Source: Lachnospiraceae bacterium (lineage in GTDB: Bacteria > Bacillota > Clostridia > Lachnospirales > Lachnospiraceae). Taken from it: DNA of 64,000 bases. Location of the stretch: the NCBI GenBank assembly GCA_902363835.1, contig CABJBM010000015.1, positions 98,847 to 162,846 of the forward strand, given 5' to 3'. This document shows, one piece after another, positions 34,009 through 44,493 of the stretch (position 1 is the stretch's first letter; each line of letters opens with the position of its first letter). A program made the translations under genes and the position numbers. Under the pieces are notes generated by a model that did no database searches, was not told where the DNA came from, and was given only the letters and a program-made list of their open reading frames with translations.

Positions 34009-35400
34009 TTAAAGTTCACAGTTGCCTACGGTTCTTGGGAATGGAACCACGTCACGGATATTTGACATTCCGGTTAAATACATCACGCAGCGCTCAAAGC
34101 CAAGGCCAAAGCCTGCATGGCGGGTGGAACCGAATTTTCTTAAGTCAAGGTAGAATTCGTAATCCTCTTTCTCAAGGCCAAGCTCATCCATACGTGCCAC
34201 CAGCTTGTCATAATTGTCCTCTCTCTGGCTTCCTCCGATAATCTCACCGATTCCGGGAACCAGGCAGTCCACGGCAGCAACGGTCTTGTTATCCGGGTTC
34301 AGCTTCATGTAAAAGGCTTTGATCTCCTTTGGATAGTCCGTTACGAACACAGGTTTTTTAAAGTGCTGTTCCGTTAAATAGCGCTCATGCTCGGTCTGTA
34401 AGTCACAGCCCCAGAACACTTTATAGTCAAATTCGTCATTGTGCTTTTCCAAAAGCCCGATGGCTTCGGTATAGGTCACATGGGCGAATTCGGAATTCAA
34501 AACATGGTTTAAGCGGTTAAGAAGTTCCTTATCCACAAACTGGTTGAAAAAGTTCATCTCTTCCGGCGCATGCTCTAAGACAAAGCGGATCACGTATTTA
34601 AGCATGGATTCCGCCAGCTCCATATCGTCATCCAAATCAGCGAAAGCCATCTCAGGTTCGATCATCCAGAACTCTGCTGCATGGCGTGTGGTGTTGGAAT
34701 TCTCGGCACGGAAGGTAGGGCCAAAGGTGTAAATATTACGGAAAGCCATTGCATAGGTTTCCCCGTTAAGCTGGCCGCTTACGGTTAAGTTGGTAGGCTT
34801 TTCAAAGAAATCCTGGCTGAAGTCCACAGTGCCTTCCCCGGTCTTTGGAATGTTTGCCAGATCCATAGTGGTGACCTGGAACATTTCCCCGGCACCCTCA
34901 CAGTCGCTTCCGGTGATGATGGGAGTGTGCACATAAACAAAATCCCTTTCCTGGAAGAACTGGTGAATGGCATAAGCGATCAGAGAACGAACACGGAAAA
35001 CAGCCTGGAAGGTATTGGTTCTGGGACGCAGATGGGAGATGGTTCTTAAATATTCAAAGGAATGGCGTTTCTTTTGAAGGGGATAATCCGGTGTTGAGGT
35101 TCCTTCAACAGTGATTTTCTCCGCCTGGATCTCAAAAGGCTGTTTTGCTTCCGGAGTGGCCACCAGAGTACCGGTAACGATGATGGCTGCCCCTACGTTT
35201 AATCTGGATATTTCAGAGAAATTTTCCATGGTGTCATGATAGACGATCTGAAGTGTTTCAAAATAAGTTCCGTCATTTAAAACAATAAATCCAAATGCCT
35301 TGGAATCTCTTAAACTTCTCACCCAGCCTCCGACTGTAACCTGGGTATTGAGAAATGATTCTTTGTCTTTATATATTTGTCTTACAGTGATTAAATCCAT
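34009..35400 (-). CDS. asnS: Asparaginyl-tRNA synthetase
   Basis: A 463-residue class II aminoacyl-tRNA synthetase. An N-terminal OB-fold anticodon-binding domain ([21 protein letters not shown]) precedes the catalytic core with motif 2 ([21 protein letters not shown]) and motif 3 ([13 protein letters not shown]). The sequence ...[17 protein letters not shown] at the C-terminus is the AsnRS ending, which separates it from AspRS. ATG follows AAAGGAGAAGCC. No T-box leader is seen upstream. Confidence 0.96.
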   Translation of the reverse strand: MDLITVRQIYKDKESFLNTQVTVGGWVRSLRDSKAFGFIVLNDGTYFETLQIVYHDTMENFSEISRLNVGAAIIVTGTLVATPEAKQPFEIQAEKITVEGTSTPDYPLQKKRHSFEYLRTISHLRPRTNTFQAVFRVRSLIAYAIHQFFQERDFVYVHTPIITGSDCEGAGEMFQVTTMDLANIPKTGEGTVDFSQDFFEKPTNLTVSGQLNGETYAMAFRNIYTFGPTFRAENSNTTRHAAEFWMIEPEMAFADLDDDMELAESMLKYVIRFVLEHAPEEMNFFNQFVDKELLNRLNHVLNSEFAHVTYTEAIGLLEKHNDEFDYKVFWGCDLQTEHERYLTEQHFKKPVFVTDYPKEIKAFYMKLNPDNKTVAAVDCLVPGIGEIIGGSQREDNYDKLVARMDELGLEKEDYEFYLDLRKFGSTRHAGFGLGFERCVMYLTGMSNIRDVVPFPRTVGNCEL

Positions 35401-35438
35401 ATTGGCTTCTCCTTTTACATGTTCGCATACTTAGTAAG

Positions 35439-35467
35439 ATTATACTGTATTTCGAGCCTCGATTCAA
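35439..35467 (-). promoter_or_regulatory. SigA-type promoter for asnS
   Basis: On the minus strand TTGAAT (35467-35462) and TATAAT (35444-35439) are separated by 17 bases, about 40 bases before the start codon. Confidence 0.65.
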
Positions 35468-35580
35468 GGGGGATGGGTATAAAAACGCAAGATATGGCTT
35501 AAAATGTAAAAAAATTAAAAAAAGGTTGAAAAATGTCGGAAAATGCACAAAAAATTATGGTTATAATTTAAAATTTTGTT

Positions 35581-35608
35581 CACTATTCCATGGATATGTG
35601 TTATAATG
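35581..35608 (+). promoter_or_regulatory. Extended -10 promoter for glgC-glgD
   Basis: A TATAAT preceded by TGT (extended -10) lies about 40 bases before the GTG start, with a weak TTCACT at -35 spacing 17. The upstream 100 bases are A-rich. Confidence 0.55.
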
Positions 35609-35645
35609 CTAGTACAATAAAATTACAACAGCGAGAGGTGATAAC

Positions 35646-36920
35646 GTGATCAAGAAAGAGATGATTGCCATGCTTTTGGCAGGCGGCCAGGGAAGCCGCT
35701 TAGGCGTGTTAACGCAAAAAGTGGCCAAACCAGCAGTATCATTTGGCGGCAAATACCGTATTATTGATTTCCCACTGAGCAATTGCATTAATTCAGGAGT
35801 GGATACGGTGGGAGTTCTGACCCAGTATCAGCCATTGCGTTTGAACACCCATATCGGGATCGGGATCCCGTGGGATTTGGACCGAAACGTTGGCGGCGTT
35901 GCGATCCTTCCCCCCTATGAAAAGAGCATGGGCAGTGACTGGTACACTGGAACGGCCAATGCCATCTATCAGAACCTCGAATATATGGAGACTTACAATC
36001 CGGACTATGTCCTCATATTGTCAGGCGACCATATATATAAAATGGATTACGAGGTCATGCTGGAATATCATAAGGCGAATAATGCTGATATCACCATTGC
36101 TGCTATGCCGGTGCCGATTGAGGAGGCCAGCCGTTTTGGAATCCTCATAACGGATGAGAACAACCGGATTACGGAATTTGAGGAGAAGCCGGCGAATCCA
36201 AGAAGTAACCTGGCATCCATGGGAATCTACATATTCAGCTGGAAGGTATTAAGAGAGGCACTGATTAAGATGTCTGAGGTTCCGGGCTGTGATTTCGGCA
36301 AGCACATTATTCCGCACTGCTTTGAATCCGGGGACCGGGTATTTGCCTACGAGTACAATGGCTACTGGAAGGATGTGGGAACCTTAAGCTCCTACTGGGA
36401 AGCCAATATGGAACTGATTGATATCATTCCGGAATTTAATCTTTACGAGGAGTACTGGAAGATATATACCAAGAGCGATATCATACCGCCTCAGTATGTG
36501 TCGGAAGAGGCTGTAATAGACAGAAGCATTATTGGAGAAGGGTCTGAAATATACGGGGAAGTCCATAATTCCGTTATCGGTGCCGGTATTATCATTAAAA
36601 GGGGAGCCGTGATCAGGGATTCCATCATCATGAGGGAATGCGTGATCGGAGAAAATGTTAAGATCCAGAAGGCCATTATCGCTGAAAATGTGAAGATAGG
36701 TGCAAACTCTGAACTTGGTTTTGGGGAATTTGCTCCAAGTAAATATGATCCTAAGGTCTATCAGTCCGATCTTGTAACAGTCGGAGAGAATTCAACCATA
36801 CCGGAAAATGTGAGGGTTGGTAAGAATACGGCAATTGTCGGTGAGACAACAGCAGAAGATTATGCTGACGGACAGCTGGCTGGCGGAGACTACATCATAA
36901 AGGCAGGTGGCATACGATGA
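35646..36920 (+). CDS. glgC: Glucose-1-phosphate adenylyltransferase (GlgC)
   Basis: A 424-residue ADP-glucose pyrophosphorylase. It has the nucleotide loop [29 protein letters not shown] with the conserved Lys, [14 protein letters not shown], and a C-terminal left-handed beta-helix (repeated I-G-x-x motifs, about residues 290-400). It makes ADP-glucose for glycogen synthesis. GTG 35646 follows GAGAGGTG. It overlaps glgD by 4 bases, so the two chains are translationally coupled and probably assemble together. Confidence 0.96.
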   Translation: MIKKEMIAMLLAGGQGSRLGVLTQKVAKPAVSFGGKYRIIDFPLSNCINSGVDTVGVLTQYQPLRLNTHIGIGIPWDLDRNVGGVAILPPYEKSMGSDWYTGTANAIYQNLEYMETYNPDYVLILSGDHIYKMDYEVMLEYHKANNADITIAAMPVPIEEASRFGILITDENNRITEFEEKPANPRSNLASMGIYIFSWKVLREALIKMSEVPGCDFGKHIIPHCFESGDRVFAYEYNGYWKDVGTLSSYWEANMELIDIIPEFNLYEEYWKIYTKSDIIPPQYVSEEAVIDRSIIGEGSEIYGEVHNSVIGAGIIIKRGAVIRDSIIMRECVIGENVKIQKAIIAENVKIGANSELGFGEFAPSKYDPKVYQSDLVTVGENSTIPENVRVGKNTAIVGETTAEDYADGQLAGGDYIIKAGGIR

Positions 36921-38038
36921 GAGCGATAGGAATTGTATTAGCAGGCGGAAACAGTAAGAGAATGCGGGAGTTATCCAATAAAAGGGCAATTTCGGCCATG
37001 CCCATTGCAGGGAATTACCGCAGTATTGATTTTGCCCTCAGCAATATGACGAATTCCCATATTCAGAACGTAGCGGTTTTGACTCAGTATAATTCCAGAT
37101 CGCTTCATCTGCATTTAAGCTCTTCCAAATGGTGGGATTTTGGAAGAAAGCAGGGGGGATTGTTTGTGTTTACTCCAACCATAACTGCAGAAAGCAGTGA
37201 CTGGTACAGGGGAACAGCAGACGCGTTGTACCAGAACCTTACATTCTTAAAAAACAGTCATGAGCCCTATGTGGTCATTGCGGCCGGTGACGGCATCTAT
37301 AAGCTGGATTATGGAAAAGTTCTGGAATATCATATTGAGAAAAAGGCTGACATTACCGTCGTTTGTACGGAGCTTCCGGGTGGAGAGGATATTACACGGT
37401 TCGGACTGGTGAGGACCAATGAAGACGGAAGGATCACGGATTTTGAAGAAAAGCCCATGGTGGCTTCTTCTAATACCGTATCCTGCGGAATTTACGTCAT
37501 TCGCAGACGGCAGCTGATCGAGCTCATTGAGCGCTGCGCCATGGAAGACCGTTATGATTTTGTAAGTGATATTTTAATCCGTTACCGGAACTTAAAGAGG
37601 ATTTACGCCTATAAGATGAACACCTACTGGAGGAATATCGCTTCTGTCGAGTCTTATTATAAGACCAACATGGATTTTCTGAAATCAGAAGTGAGGGATT
37701 ATTTCTTCCGCCAGTACCCGGATGTCTATTCAAAAATAGATGATTTGCCGCCGGCAAAATATAATCCAGGTGCCGTGGTGAAGAACAGCCTGATATCCAG
37801 CGGCAGCATTGTCAATGGAGTGGTTGAAAATTCAGTTCTGTTTAAGAAGGCATATGTGGGCAATAACTGTGTCATTAAAAATTCCATTATTTTGAATGAC
37901 GTATACATAGGTGATAACACTGTTATTGAAAATTGTATTGTGGAAAGCCGGGATACCATCCGGGCAAATACCACTCATATTGGAACACCAGACAACATAA
38001 AGGTCGTCTTAGAGAAAAACGAAAGATACACATTATAG
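36917..38038 (+). CDS. glgD: Glucose-1-phosphate adenylyltransferase regulatory subunit GlgD
   Basis: A 373-residue GlgC paralogue. The nucleotide loop is altered ([17 protein letters not shown] instead of GGxGxRLxxLT...KPA), as in GlgD subunits of Firmicutes, which raise GlgC activity and have little activity of their own. The core [14 protein letters not shown] and the beta-helix C-terminus are kept. The ATG overlaps the glgC stop. Confidence 0.93.
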   Translation: MRAIGIVLAGGNSKRMRELSNKRAISAMPIAGNYRSIDFALSNMTNSHIQNVAVLTQYNSRSLHLHLSSSKWWDFGRKQGGLFVFTPTITAESSDWYRGTADALYQNLTFLKNSHEPYVVIAAGDGIYKLDYGKVLEYHIEKKADITVVCTELPGGEDITRFGLVRTNEDGRITDFEEKPMVASSNTVSCGIYVIRRRQLIELIERCAMEDRYDFVSDILIRYRNLKRIYAYKMNTYWRNIASVESYYKTNMDFLKSEVRDYFFRQYPDVYSKIDDLPPAKYNPGAVVKNSLISSGSIVNGVVENSVLFKKAYVGNNCVIKNSIILNDVYIGDNTVIENCIVESRDTIRANTTHIGTPDNIKVVLEKNERYTL

Positions 38039-38063
38039 GTAAATGTGGGGGAAGGGGCTTGAC

Positions 38064-38348
38064 ATGCAGATTACAGACGTGAGAGTTAGACGCATTGAAA
38101 AAGAAGGAAAAATGAAAGCTATTGTATCCATTACACTGGACAACGAATTTGTGATTCATGACATTAAGGTGATTGAAGGAGAAAAGGGATTATTTATTGC
38201 TATGCCCAGCCGCAAGGCAGCTGACGGGGAGTACAGGGATATTGCACACCCCATTAATTCTGACACCCGTGATATGATCCAGAAGGTCATTCTGGATAAA
38301 TATGAGACCACGGCGCTGGAAATGCCGGACGTAGAGGCATTTGCTTAA
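38064..38348 (+). CDS. spoVG: SpoVG family regulator
   Basis: A 94-residue SpoVG. It starts [11 protein letters not shown], followed by [25 protein letters not shown] and [10 protein letters not shown], all family signatures. SpoVG is a small nucleic-acid-binding regulator affecting septation, capsule and sporulation. ATG 38064 follows GGAAGGGG; an ATG at 38043 lies before that site. It is placed 25 bases after glgD and closed by a strong terminator, so it may be co-transcribed with the glycogen genes. Confidence 0.95.
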   Translation: MQITDVRVRRIEKEGKMKAIVSITLDNEFVIHDIKVIEGEKGLFIAMPSRKAADGEYRDIAHPINSDTRDMIQKVILDKYETTALEMPDVEAFA

Positions 38349-38359
38349 TAAAGCTTTTG

Positions 38360-38398
38360 ATCCGCAGACAGAGTTTGACTCTGCCTGCGGATTTTTTT
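38360..38398 (+). terminator. Intrinsic terminator of spoVG
   Basis: ATCCGCAG-CAGAG pairs with CTCTG-CTGCGGAT around TTTGA and is followed by a run of T. Confidence 0.9.
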
Positions 38399-38446
38399 CA
38401 TGGTACGTTCCGCGAATCATTCAGGAAACTCTCTGTAAATACGGGA

Positions 38447-38476
38447 TTTACATAAGGCTCTTTTTAGGGTTATAAT
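38447..38476 (+). promoter_or_regulatory. SigA-type promoter for ddh
   Basis: TTTACA (38447-38452) and TATAAT (38471-38476) with an 18-base spacer, 35 bases before the start codon. Confidence 0.65.
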
Positions 38477-38510
38477 AAAAAAAATAATTTTTTGAAAGGT
38501 AGATGAATAT

Positions 38511-39497
38511 ATGACGATTAAAATAGGTATTGCCGGCTACGGAAATCTGGGAAAAGGGGTGGAATGCGCCATCCGCCATAATCCGGATCTGGAGCTTTCA
38601 GCCGTATTTACCAGAAGAGATCCGGCCTCCGTAACCCTTCTCACACCAGGTGTAAAGGTGTATTCCATGGAAGAAGCCATTTCAAAAAAAGATTCCATTG
38701 ATGTAATGATCCTTTGCGGCGGAAGCGCTGTGGATCTTCCCGTACAGACTCCCCTTCTTGCCAGGCATTTCAATGTGGTGGACAGCTTTGACACCCATGC
38801 CAGAATCCCTCAGCATTACGAGACAGTGGATGGGGCGGCAAAGGAAGGGAACAAGGTAGGGATCATATCCGTTGGCTGGGATCCTGGCATGTTTTCCTTA
38901 AACCGCCTGTATGCAGGCGCAATTTTACCCGGAGGCCATGATTATACGTTTTGGGGCAGGGGGGTAAGCCAGGGGCATTCTGATGCCGTACGCAGGATCC
39001 AGGGGGTAAAGGATGCCAGACAGTATACCATTCCGGTTGAAGAGGCCCTTGAGGCGGTCCGAAGCGGGAAGAATCCGGAATTGTCCACCAGGGAGAAGCA
39101 TACCCGTGAATGCTTTGTAGTGGCCCAGGAGAATGCAGACTTGGACAGAATCAGGGAAGAAATCGTATCAATGCCCAATTATTTTGCAGATTATAATACT
39201 ACAGTTCACTTCATAAGTGAAGAGGAGCTTAACAGGGATCACAAGGGCATTCCCCATGGAGGTTTTGTCATAAGAACCGGAAAGACAGGCTGGGAGGATG
39301 AGAACAGCCATGTGATCGAATACAGCCTGAAGCTGGATTCCAATCCGGAATTTACGGCTTCTGTGCTGACCGCCTATGCAAGGGCAGCTTACCGGCTGAA
39401 TCAGGAAGGCCAGAGTGGCTGTAAAACTGTGTTTGATATTGCTCCGGCCTATTTAAGCGCTTTAAGCGGAGACGAGCTTAGGGCACATCTGTTATAA
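38511..39497 (+). CDS. ddh: meso-Diaminopimelate D-dehydrogenase
   Basis: A 328-residue NADP-dependent dehydrogenase. The Rossmann start IGIAGYGNLGKGVE is followed by the family segments VFTRRDP, LCGGSAVDLPVQTPLLA, VVDSFDTHARIP and SVGWDPGMFSLNR; the substrate region FWGRGVSQGHSDAVRRI is also kept. It makes meso-DAP in one step from tetrahydrodipicolinate, for lysine and peptidoglycan. GAAAGGTAGATGAAT precedes the ATG, and it has its own promoter. Confidence 0.94.
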   Translation: MTIKIGIAGYGNLGKGVECAIRHNPDLELSAVFTRRDPASVTLLTPGVKVYSMEEAISKKDSIDVMILCGGSAVDLPVQTPLLARHFNVVDSFDTHARIPQHYETVDGAAKEGNKVGIISVGWDPGMFSLNRLYAGAILPGGHDYTFWGRGVSQGHSDAVRRIQGVKDARQYTIPVEEALEAVRSGKNPELSTREKHTRECFVVAQENADLDRIREEIVSMPNYFADYNTTVHFISEEELNRDHKGIPHGGFVIRTGKTGWEDENSHVIEYSLKLDSNPEFTASVLTAYARAAYRLNQEGQSGCKTVFDIAPAYLSALSGDELRAHLL

Positions 39498-39520
39498 ATC
39501 AGAGACAGGAGGAATAAAGA

Positions 39521-39931
39521 ATGGCAGTGAAAAAGGAAATGGTCCTGTATTACCAGCCTGAAAAGGACAGGCAGACCGGAAATGACACAAAGGCCGCAAA
39601 GCTGAAGGCAGTTCTGGTGCGTATGGGAATACGGATCAAAAATATTTCCCCGGATCAGGCGGGGCAGACAGTAGGATATCTGGCAGGTTTTGACGGTTTT
39701 GAAGAGGTGGAGCAGGAGGAATGCCCTTATGTGGAAGAGGAAATCCTGGTGATGAAAAACTTTTCAAACCGGCGGATTGATGAGCTGCTTTTGAATTTAA
39801 GGCGGGCAGGAGTTCCTAAAGTCGAATTAAAAGCGGTAATTACCGATACCAACTGCAGCTGGAAATTCTATGACCTGTATTTGGAGCTTAAGAAGGAACA
39901 TGATACCATGTCCGGGACAGGTGAGTCATAA
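39521..39931 (+). CDS. DUF3783 domain protein
   Basis: A 136-residue small soluble protein of the DUF3783 family, found mainly in Clostridia. Recognisable parts are ILVMKNFSNRRIDELLLNLRRAGVPKVELKAVIT and the ending NCSWKFYDLYLELKKEH. Function unknown. It starts 23 bases after ddh behind AGGAGG, so it is probably co-transcribed with it, and ends before a bidirectional terminator. Confidence 0.8.
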   Translation: MAVKKEMVLYYQPEKDRQTGNDTKAAKLKAVLVRMGIRIKNISPDQAGQTVGYLAGFDGFEEVEQEECPYVEEEILVMKNFSNRRIDELLLNLRRAGVPKVELKAVITDTNCSWKFYDLYLELKKEHDTMSGTGES

Positions 39932-39943
39932 ACCAAAAGTACC

Positions 39944-39994
39944 AAAAAAACGCGTTTTGAAGGGGCTTTTACAGCCAGATCAAAACGCGTTTTT
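39944..39994. terminator. Bidirectional intrinsic terminator
   Basis: AAAACGCGTTTTGA-type arm (39945-39960) pairs with TCAAAACGCGTTTTT (39980-39994). A-run before and T-run after the stem let it serve both the DUF3783 gene and the convergent kinase gene. Confidence 0.85.
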
Positions 39995-40008
39995 CATGCT
40001 TGGAAGCT

Positions 40009-40758
40009 TTATTGATAATCACATACATTGGCCCACTGGTTCAGCAATTCTGCCTCTTCCGGCCTTCTCTTTGAAAGCTGGGCTGCCGCAACAATGGGAA
40101 GCCAGCTTTGTACATATTTCTTTGCCGTACCGGTCTTCTTACAAAACAGGTTCATATACATATCCGCCTTATTCTGGTCCTGCAGGCAGAAGAGCAGGTA
40201 AGTTCTTGCCACATCCGCACTGGCATTTCCCTGGGTTGCGTGAACCCAGTCCAGAACAAACATGGTTCCGTCATCCTTTACCACAATATTGCTGGGGTTA
40301 AAATCTCCATGGCATAGCTTTGTGTGCTTAGGCATGCTGTCCAGCTGCGTCCGCATGTCATACATGGTCACATCGCCTAATTCTTCCGTATCCAGAATCT
40401 GCCGTGACATCTTATCCTTCAGCTTATTAAGAAGCGGGCACTGCTTTGACAGGATATTTAAGTGAAGATCCACCATATGCTCCATGTATTCCGGCAGTTT
40501 GTCAGGATTTTCATCCATGAGCTGTTGGAGAGTCTTGCCTTCAATGAAATCAAAGGTAATGGACCATTTGCCTTCGAAAACACCAACTTCTAGAACTTTG
40601 GGAACATTGATTCCGCCGACCTCTTCCACCCGCGCGGTAATCAATGCTTCATTCAATACATCTGCCTTTGGAAAATCAGCGTTGAAAACCTTGATCGCCT
40701 TATCTCCATCACGAAAGACACTTTTTGTTGCAGTTGTAGCAATTAATTCTGCTGCCAT
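40009..40758 (-). CDS. APH-fold phosphotransferase (choline/aminoglycoside kinase family)
   Basis: A 249-residue protein of the aminoglycoside phosphotransferase fold. The catalytic loop is LCHGDFNPSNIVV, with Asp and Asn, and the metal-binding DFG-like segment is MFVLDWVHAT. It resembles the TIGR02172-type paralogous family rather than known resistance enzymes. ATG 40758 lies 7 bases after GGAGAGG; an upstream ATG at 40788 precedes this site. Substrate unknown. It is a single gene between terminators. Confidence 0.8.
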   Translation of the reverse strand: MAAELIATTATKSVFRDGDKAIKVFNADFPKADVLNEALITARVEEVGGINVPKVLEVGVFEGKWSITFDFIEGKTLQQLMDENPDKLPEYMEHMVDLHLNILSKQCPLLNKLKDKMSRQILDTEELGDVTMYDMRTQLDSMPKHTKLCHGDFNPSNIVVKDDGTMFVLDWVHATQGNASADVARTYLLFCLQDQNKADMYMNLFCKKTGTAKKYVQSWLPIVAAAQLSKRRPEEAELLNQWANVCDYQ

Positions 40759-40897
40759 AAGAACCTCTCCTTCCATCCAACCATTCATCTGAACCGTTAT
40801 GTAATGATTCTGTACTTATATTTTACTACAAATCCCATGAAAAGTATAGCTTGTTTTTCCGATATATCAGGAAAAAATTACTGAATGTGCCTGAAAA

Positions 40898-42808
40898 CTA
40901 AAATCGGAAAACAGCTGCGCCGTAAGCCGGAAGATGATAAGGGAAGGAGTATTCCTGCCCATCCCATTCCGTCTTTGCAGAGCGGAAGGACGGGGCTTTT
41001 TCGCCCCTCTTATACAATCCGTGGCTTTCATCCAGCACCAGGGTATAGGTTCCCCGTTTCGGGACTCCCACCCGGTAATCCGGACGCTCTACCGGAGTAA
41101 AGTTTAAAACAAACAGCAGACTGCGCTTATGATCCCTGCTGTACCGGATAAAGCTGAAAATGCTGCGTTCATTGTCATTGGCATTGACCCAGTAAAATCC
41201 TTCCCAGTCATAATCCTTCTCATAAAGCGCCGGATACTTTTTATACAGGTGGAGAAGGTCCCTCACATAATCCTTAAGGCTTTTTCCTAAAGGCTCCTCA
41301 GACAGATACCAGTCTAAAGATGTTTTTTCATCCCATTCATGGAACTGCCCGAAGTCCTGACCCATAAACAGCAGTTTTTTGCCTGGGTGGCCCAGCATAA
41401 ACGTATATCCTAATTTTAAATTTGCGAATTTATCTTCCGGAAGTCCCGGCATTTTATTGATCATAGAGGATTTTAAATGCACTACCTCATCATGGGACAA
41501 TACCAGTATATAGTTCTCGCTGGTAAAATATGTAAGGCCAAAGGTCATCTTGTGGTGATTGTATTTCCGGAAATAAGGGTCCAGCTTCATGTATTCCAGG
41601 AAGTCATGCATCCAGCCCATGTTCCATTTAAAGGTAAAACCAAGACCACCCTGCTCCTGATCTCCGGTGACCTTTGGCCAGGCAGTGGATTCTTCGGCAA
41701 TGACCATGGCCCCGTTTCCACGTTTTTTAATGACGCTGTTTAAATGCCTGAAAAATTCAATGGCTTCCAGATTTTCATTTCCGCCGCATTGGTTTGGAGC
41801 CCATTCCCCATGGTTTCTGCCGTAATCCAGGTAGAGCATGGAAGCCACCGCATCCACCCGCAGCCCGTCTACATGAAATTTATCCACCCAGTAAAGGGCA
41901 TTGGCAATGAGGAAATTATCCACCTCATATTTGCTGTAATCAAAGACCTTTGTTCCCCAATCCGGATGCTCCCCTTTCCGGGGATCCGCATATTCATAAC
42001 AGGGTTCTCCGTCAAAGTCTGCCAACCCGTGGGCATCCTTGGGAAAATGTGCGGGGACCCAGTCCAGGATGACTCCAATCCCCTTTCTGTGCATGTAATC
42101 CACGAAATACATGAACTCCCTTGGAGTACCATACCGGGAGGTAGGGGCAAAATATCCTGTTACCTGATATCCCCAGGAACCGTCATAAGGATGCTCCGCG
42201 ATTCCCATCAGTTCCACATGGGTATAACCCATTTCCAGAACATAGTCCGCCAGCTCATGAGCTGCTTCGGTATAAGTATAAAAACCATCTTTTTCGTCCC
42301 TGTTTTTCTTCCGCCAGGAGCCTAAATGAACCTCATAAATGCTGAAAGGCTCATTTAAGTGGTCTTTGTCCTTCCGCTTTTCCATCCAGGCCTGATCCTT
42401 CCAGGGAAACTTGGATAAGTCTGCTGTAACAGAAGCGGTCTGGGGACGGTATTCTGCCTGGTATGCGTAGGGATCCGCTTTAAATAGAATCTTGCCGCTT
42501 TTGGTAGTGATTGCATATTTATACAGCTCTCCAACGCCCAGGTCCGGAATAAAGGCTTCCCAGATCCCGGAATCCGCAAGGGGTGTCATGAGATCTGCTT
42601 CCGGATCCCAGCCGTTAAAATCCCCTACCACGCTGACCTGACTGCCATGAGGTGCCCAGACGGCAAAATACATCCCGTCGTTTCCTTCATATTTTTCCGG
42701 ATGAGCGCCCAGTTTCTCATAGATTTCATAATGCTTTCCATTGTTATAAAGATACCGGTCAACCTCTGTGATAAAACCTGTCCCGGTTTCATTTCTGTCT
42801 TTTTCCAT
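40898..42808 (-). CDS. glgB: 1,4-alpha-glucan branching enzyme
   Basis: A 636-residue GH13 branching enzyme. An N-terminal CBM48 (about 25-115; YFAVWAPHGSQVSVVGDFNGWD) precedes the catalytic barrel with the GH13 regions VILDWVPAHFP, GLRVDAVASMLYLDYGR (nucleophile Asp), VIAEESTAWP (acid Glu) and LVLSHDEVVH. It introduces alpha-1,6 branches in glycogen. It follows the alpha-amylase gene by 4 bases on the minus strand, so the two are probably one transcript, working with glgC-glgD at 35.6-38.0 kb. Confidence 0.95.
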   Translation of the reverse strand: MEKDRNETGTGFITEVDRYLYNNGKHYEIYEKLGAHPEKYEGNDGMYFAVWAPHGSQVSVVGDFNGWDPEADLMTPLADSGIWEAFIPDLGVGELYKYAITTKSGKILFKADPYAYQAEYRPQTASVTADLSKFPWKDQAWMEKRKDKDHLNEPFSIYEVHLGSWRKKNRDEKDGFYTYTEAAHELADYVLEMGYTHVELMGIAEHPYDGSWGYQVTGYFAPTSRYGTPREFMYFVDYMHRKGIGVILDWVPAHFPKDAHGLADFDGEPCYEYADPRKGEHPDWGTKVFDYSKYEVDNFLIANALYWVDKFHVDGLRVDAVASMLYLDYGRNHGEWAPNQCGGNENLEAIEFFRHLNSVIKKRGNGAMVIAEESTAWPKVTGDQEQGGLGFTFKWNMGWMHDFLEYMKLDPYFRKYNHHKMTFGLTYFTSENYILVLSHDEVVHLKSSMINKMPGLPEDKFANLKLGYTFMLGHPGKKLLFMGQDFGQFHEWDEKTSLDWYLSEEPLGKSLKDYVRDLLHLYKKYPALYEKDYDWEGFYWVNANDNERSIFSFIRYSRDHKRSLLFVLNFTPVERPDYRVGVPKRGTYTLVLDESHGLYKRGEKAPSFRSAKTEWDGQEYSFPYHLPAYGAAVFRF

Positions 42809-42812
42809 TCAC

Positions 42813-44147
42813 TTATTCCTCCATAATCTTTAAGATAACACCCCGGTTTGCCGGTATGGTCAATCCGATTCTATGGTCAGCCACTGGAAATACCTCTCCA
42901 TTAAGAAGGTTGGCGGCAGTATTTCCCTCACAAGGACAGGGAATCGTGACAAATGCGTCGGCCTCATCATTGTTGACCACAGTGATAAGGGTCCGTCCTT
43001 CATGAAAACGGGCAAAGGCATACTGCCGGTTGGTGAGAAGCAGTTCCTGGTACCGTCCTCCGTGAAATTCCGGATTTTCTTCATGGATATGCCCCAGCTT
43101 GCTGATAAAATCTTCAAGAGGGCAGGAAAGCTCCCTGATCTCAGAAAAAGAAATTCTGGGACGCAGCATGGAGTCTTCCGTATTGGTCCGTTTTCCTTCC
43201 ATCCCAAACTCGCTGCCATAGTAGACAGAGGGGATCCCGGGAAGGGTGAACAGCAGGGTGTAAACCGGGTATAAATGCCTGGAATCATGAAGCTTGCTTG
43301 CGATCCGGTTTTCATCGTGATTGTCCACAAAGGTATAGAGCTGGGAACCGATGGATTCCAGCCTCTTTACATTGTGCGCAATCTCAAAATAATTGTGGTC
43401 ATTATGACCGGAATAAATGCTTTTATGTAGTTCATAGTTGGTGACAGAATGAAGCATCTCATGATTGACCCATCTGCCGTACTCTCCATGGATGACTTCT
43501 CCCATGAGCCAGAAATCCTCTTTCATGTCCATGGTATGTTCCCGCAGTTCCTTCATAAAGCCAAAGTCCAGCACATTGGCACAGTCAAGGCGTATTCCGT
43601 CAATGTCAAAGGTGTTGATCCAGAACTGTACGGTATCAAATAAATACTGCTTTACCGCGGGATTAAAAAGATTAAGGCAAGGAAGTTCAAAATGCCCCTG
43701 CCATGCTTCATATCCAAAAGAGTCTCCCAAAGGGCTGCCTGCGGCAAAGCTGATCCCCCGGTACCAATCCCTGTATGGAGAATTCTCCCTATGGTCCAGG
43801 ATATCCTGAAATGCAAAAAACTCCCGTCCCGTATGGTTAAAGACGCCGTCAACCACGACCTTTATTCCCGCCTCATGGCACCGGGACACAAATTCCTGAA
43901 AACCTTCCCTGTCACCGAGACGGCGGTCCACCATTTGATAATCACGTGTATCGTACCCATGGGTAGAGGATTCAAACAGTGGCCCGATGTAGATCGCATT
44001 ACATCCAAGTGACCGGATATGGGAGATCCACTGGCAAAGCTCCCCAAAACGGTCTGTAACAGAGGATTCTCTGTTCTCTTTTGGAGCGCCCACAAGCCCC
44101 AGGGGATAGATGTGATAAAAAACTCCCCTTTCATACCACTTGCTCAT
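42813..44147 (-). CDS. GH13 alpha-amylase-family glycosidase
   Basis: A 444-residue single-chain GH13 enzyme without signal peptide. Conserved regions are VVVDGVFNHTG, IRLDCANVLDFGF (nucleophile Asp), LMGEVIHGEYG (acid Glu) and TFVDNHDENRI. It is close to cyclomaltodextrinase/neopullulanase-like intracellular amylases but lacks their N-terminal domain. Location directly before glgB points to cytoplasmic glycogen or maltodextrin handling. Confidence 0.88.
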   Translation of the reverse strand: MSKWYERGVFYHIYPLGLVGAPKENRESSVTDRFGELCQWISHIRSLGCNAIYIGPLFESSTHGYDTRDYQMVDRRLGDREGFQEFVSRCHEAGIKVVVDGVFNHTGREFFAFQDILDHRENSPYRDWYRGISFAAGSPLGDSFGYEAWQGHFELPCLNLFNPAVKQYLFDTVQFWINTFDIDGIRLDCANVLDFGFMKELREHTMDMKEDFWLMGEVIHGEYGRWVNHEMLHSVTNYELHKSIYSGHNDHNYFEIAHNVKRLESIGSQLYTFVDNHDENRIASKLHDSRHLYPVYTLLFTLPGIPSVYYGSEFGMEGKRTNTEDSMLRPRISFSEIRELSCPLEDFISKLGHIHEENPEFHGGRYQELLLTNRQYAFARFHEGRTLITVVNNDEADAFVTIPCPCEGNTAANLLNGEVFPVADHRIGLTIPANRGVILKIMEE

Positions 44148-44173
44148 ATACTTATCCTCCAGATTATAGTAGT

Positions 44174-44392
44174 TTATACCTCCCGGCTTTTGAAACGGCG
44201 CAGAAGGAACTGATAACGCAGCTGAGCCGCGTTAAGCTCGTAAATATAACAATCAATAAGGGTTGGGTCAACCACCTGTTCAAAGTGGTTTCTGGCGGCA
44301 TCGATTGCAGTTTTGGAACGTTCAATTTCATGTCTTAAATTCCGTTCTTCCTCTGATGAGGCCAGATGTTTTTTTAAAAGCACATGTTTCAT
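44174..44392 (-). CDS. DUF2508 (YaaL-like) small protein
   Basis: A 72-residue helical protein. The pattern ...AIDAARNHFEQVVDPTLIDCYIYELNAAQLRYQFLLR... matches the DUF2508/YaaL family. Function unknown; members are frequent in spore-formers. ATG 44392 follows GGAGATGATGAA; upstream ATGs are before that site. Confidence 0.7.
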   Translation of the reverse strand: MKHVLLKKHLASSEEERNLRHEIERSKTAIDAARNHFEQVVDPTLIDCYIYELNAAQLRYQFLLRRFKSREV

Positions 44393-44493
44393 TTCATCAT
44401 CTCCAGACATATAATTTTTTACCAAATGTTATAAATTCAGTATGCCTGGAAATTGGAACTTTATTCATAAATTACCTGTATAACTTTTATAAC

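Noticed and set aside
35401-35640. T-box leader of asnS
   Set aside because: The space is short, a promoter lies about 40 bases before the start and no T-box core sequence is visible.
40009-40758. Aminoglycoside resistance phosphotransferase
   Set aside because: The APH fold is clear, but the sequence resembles a chromosomal paralogous family of unknown substrate.
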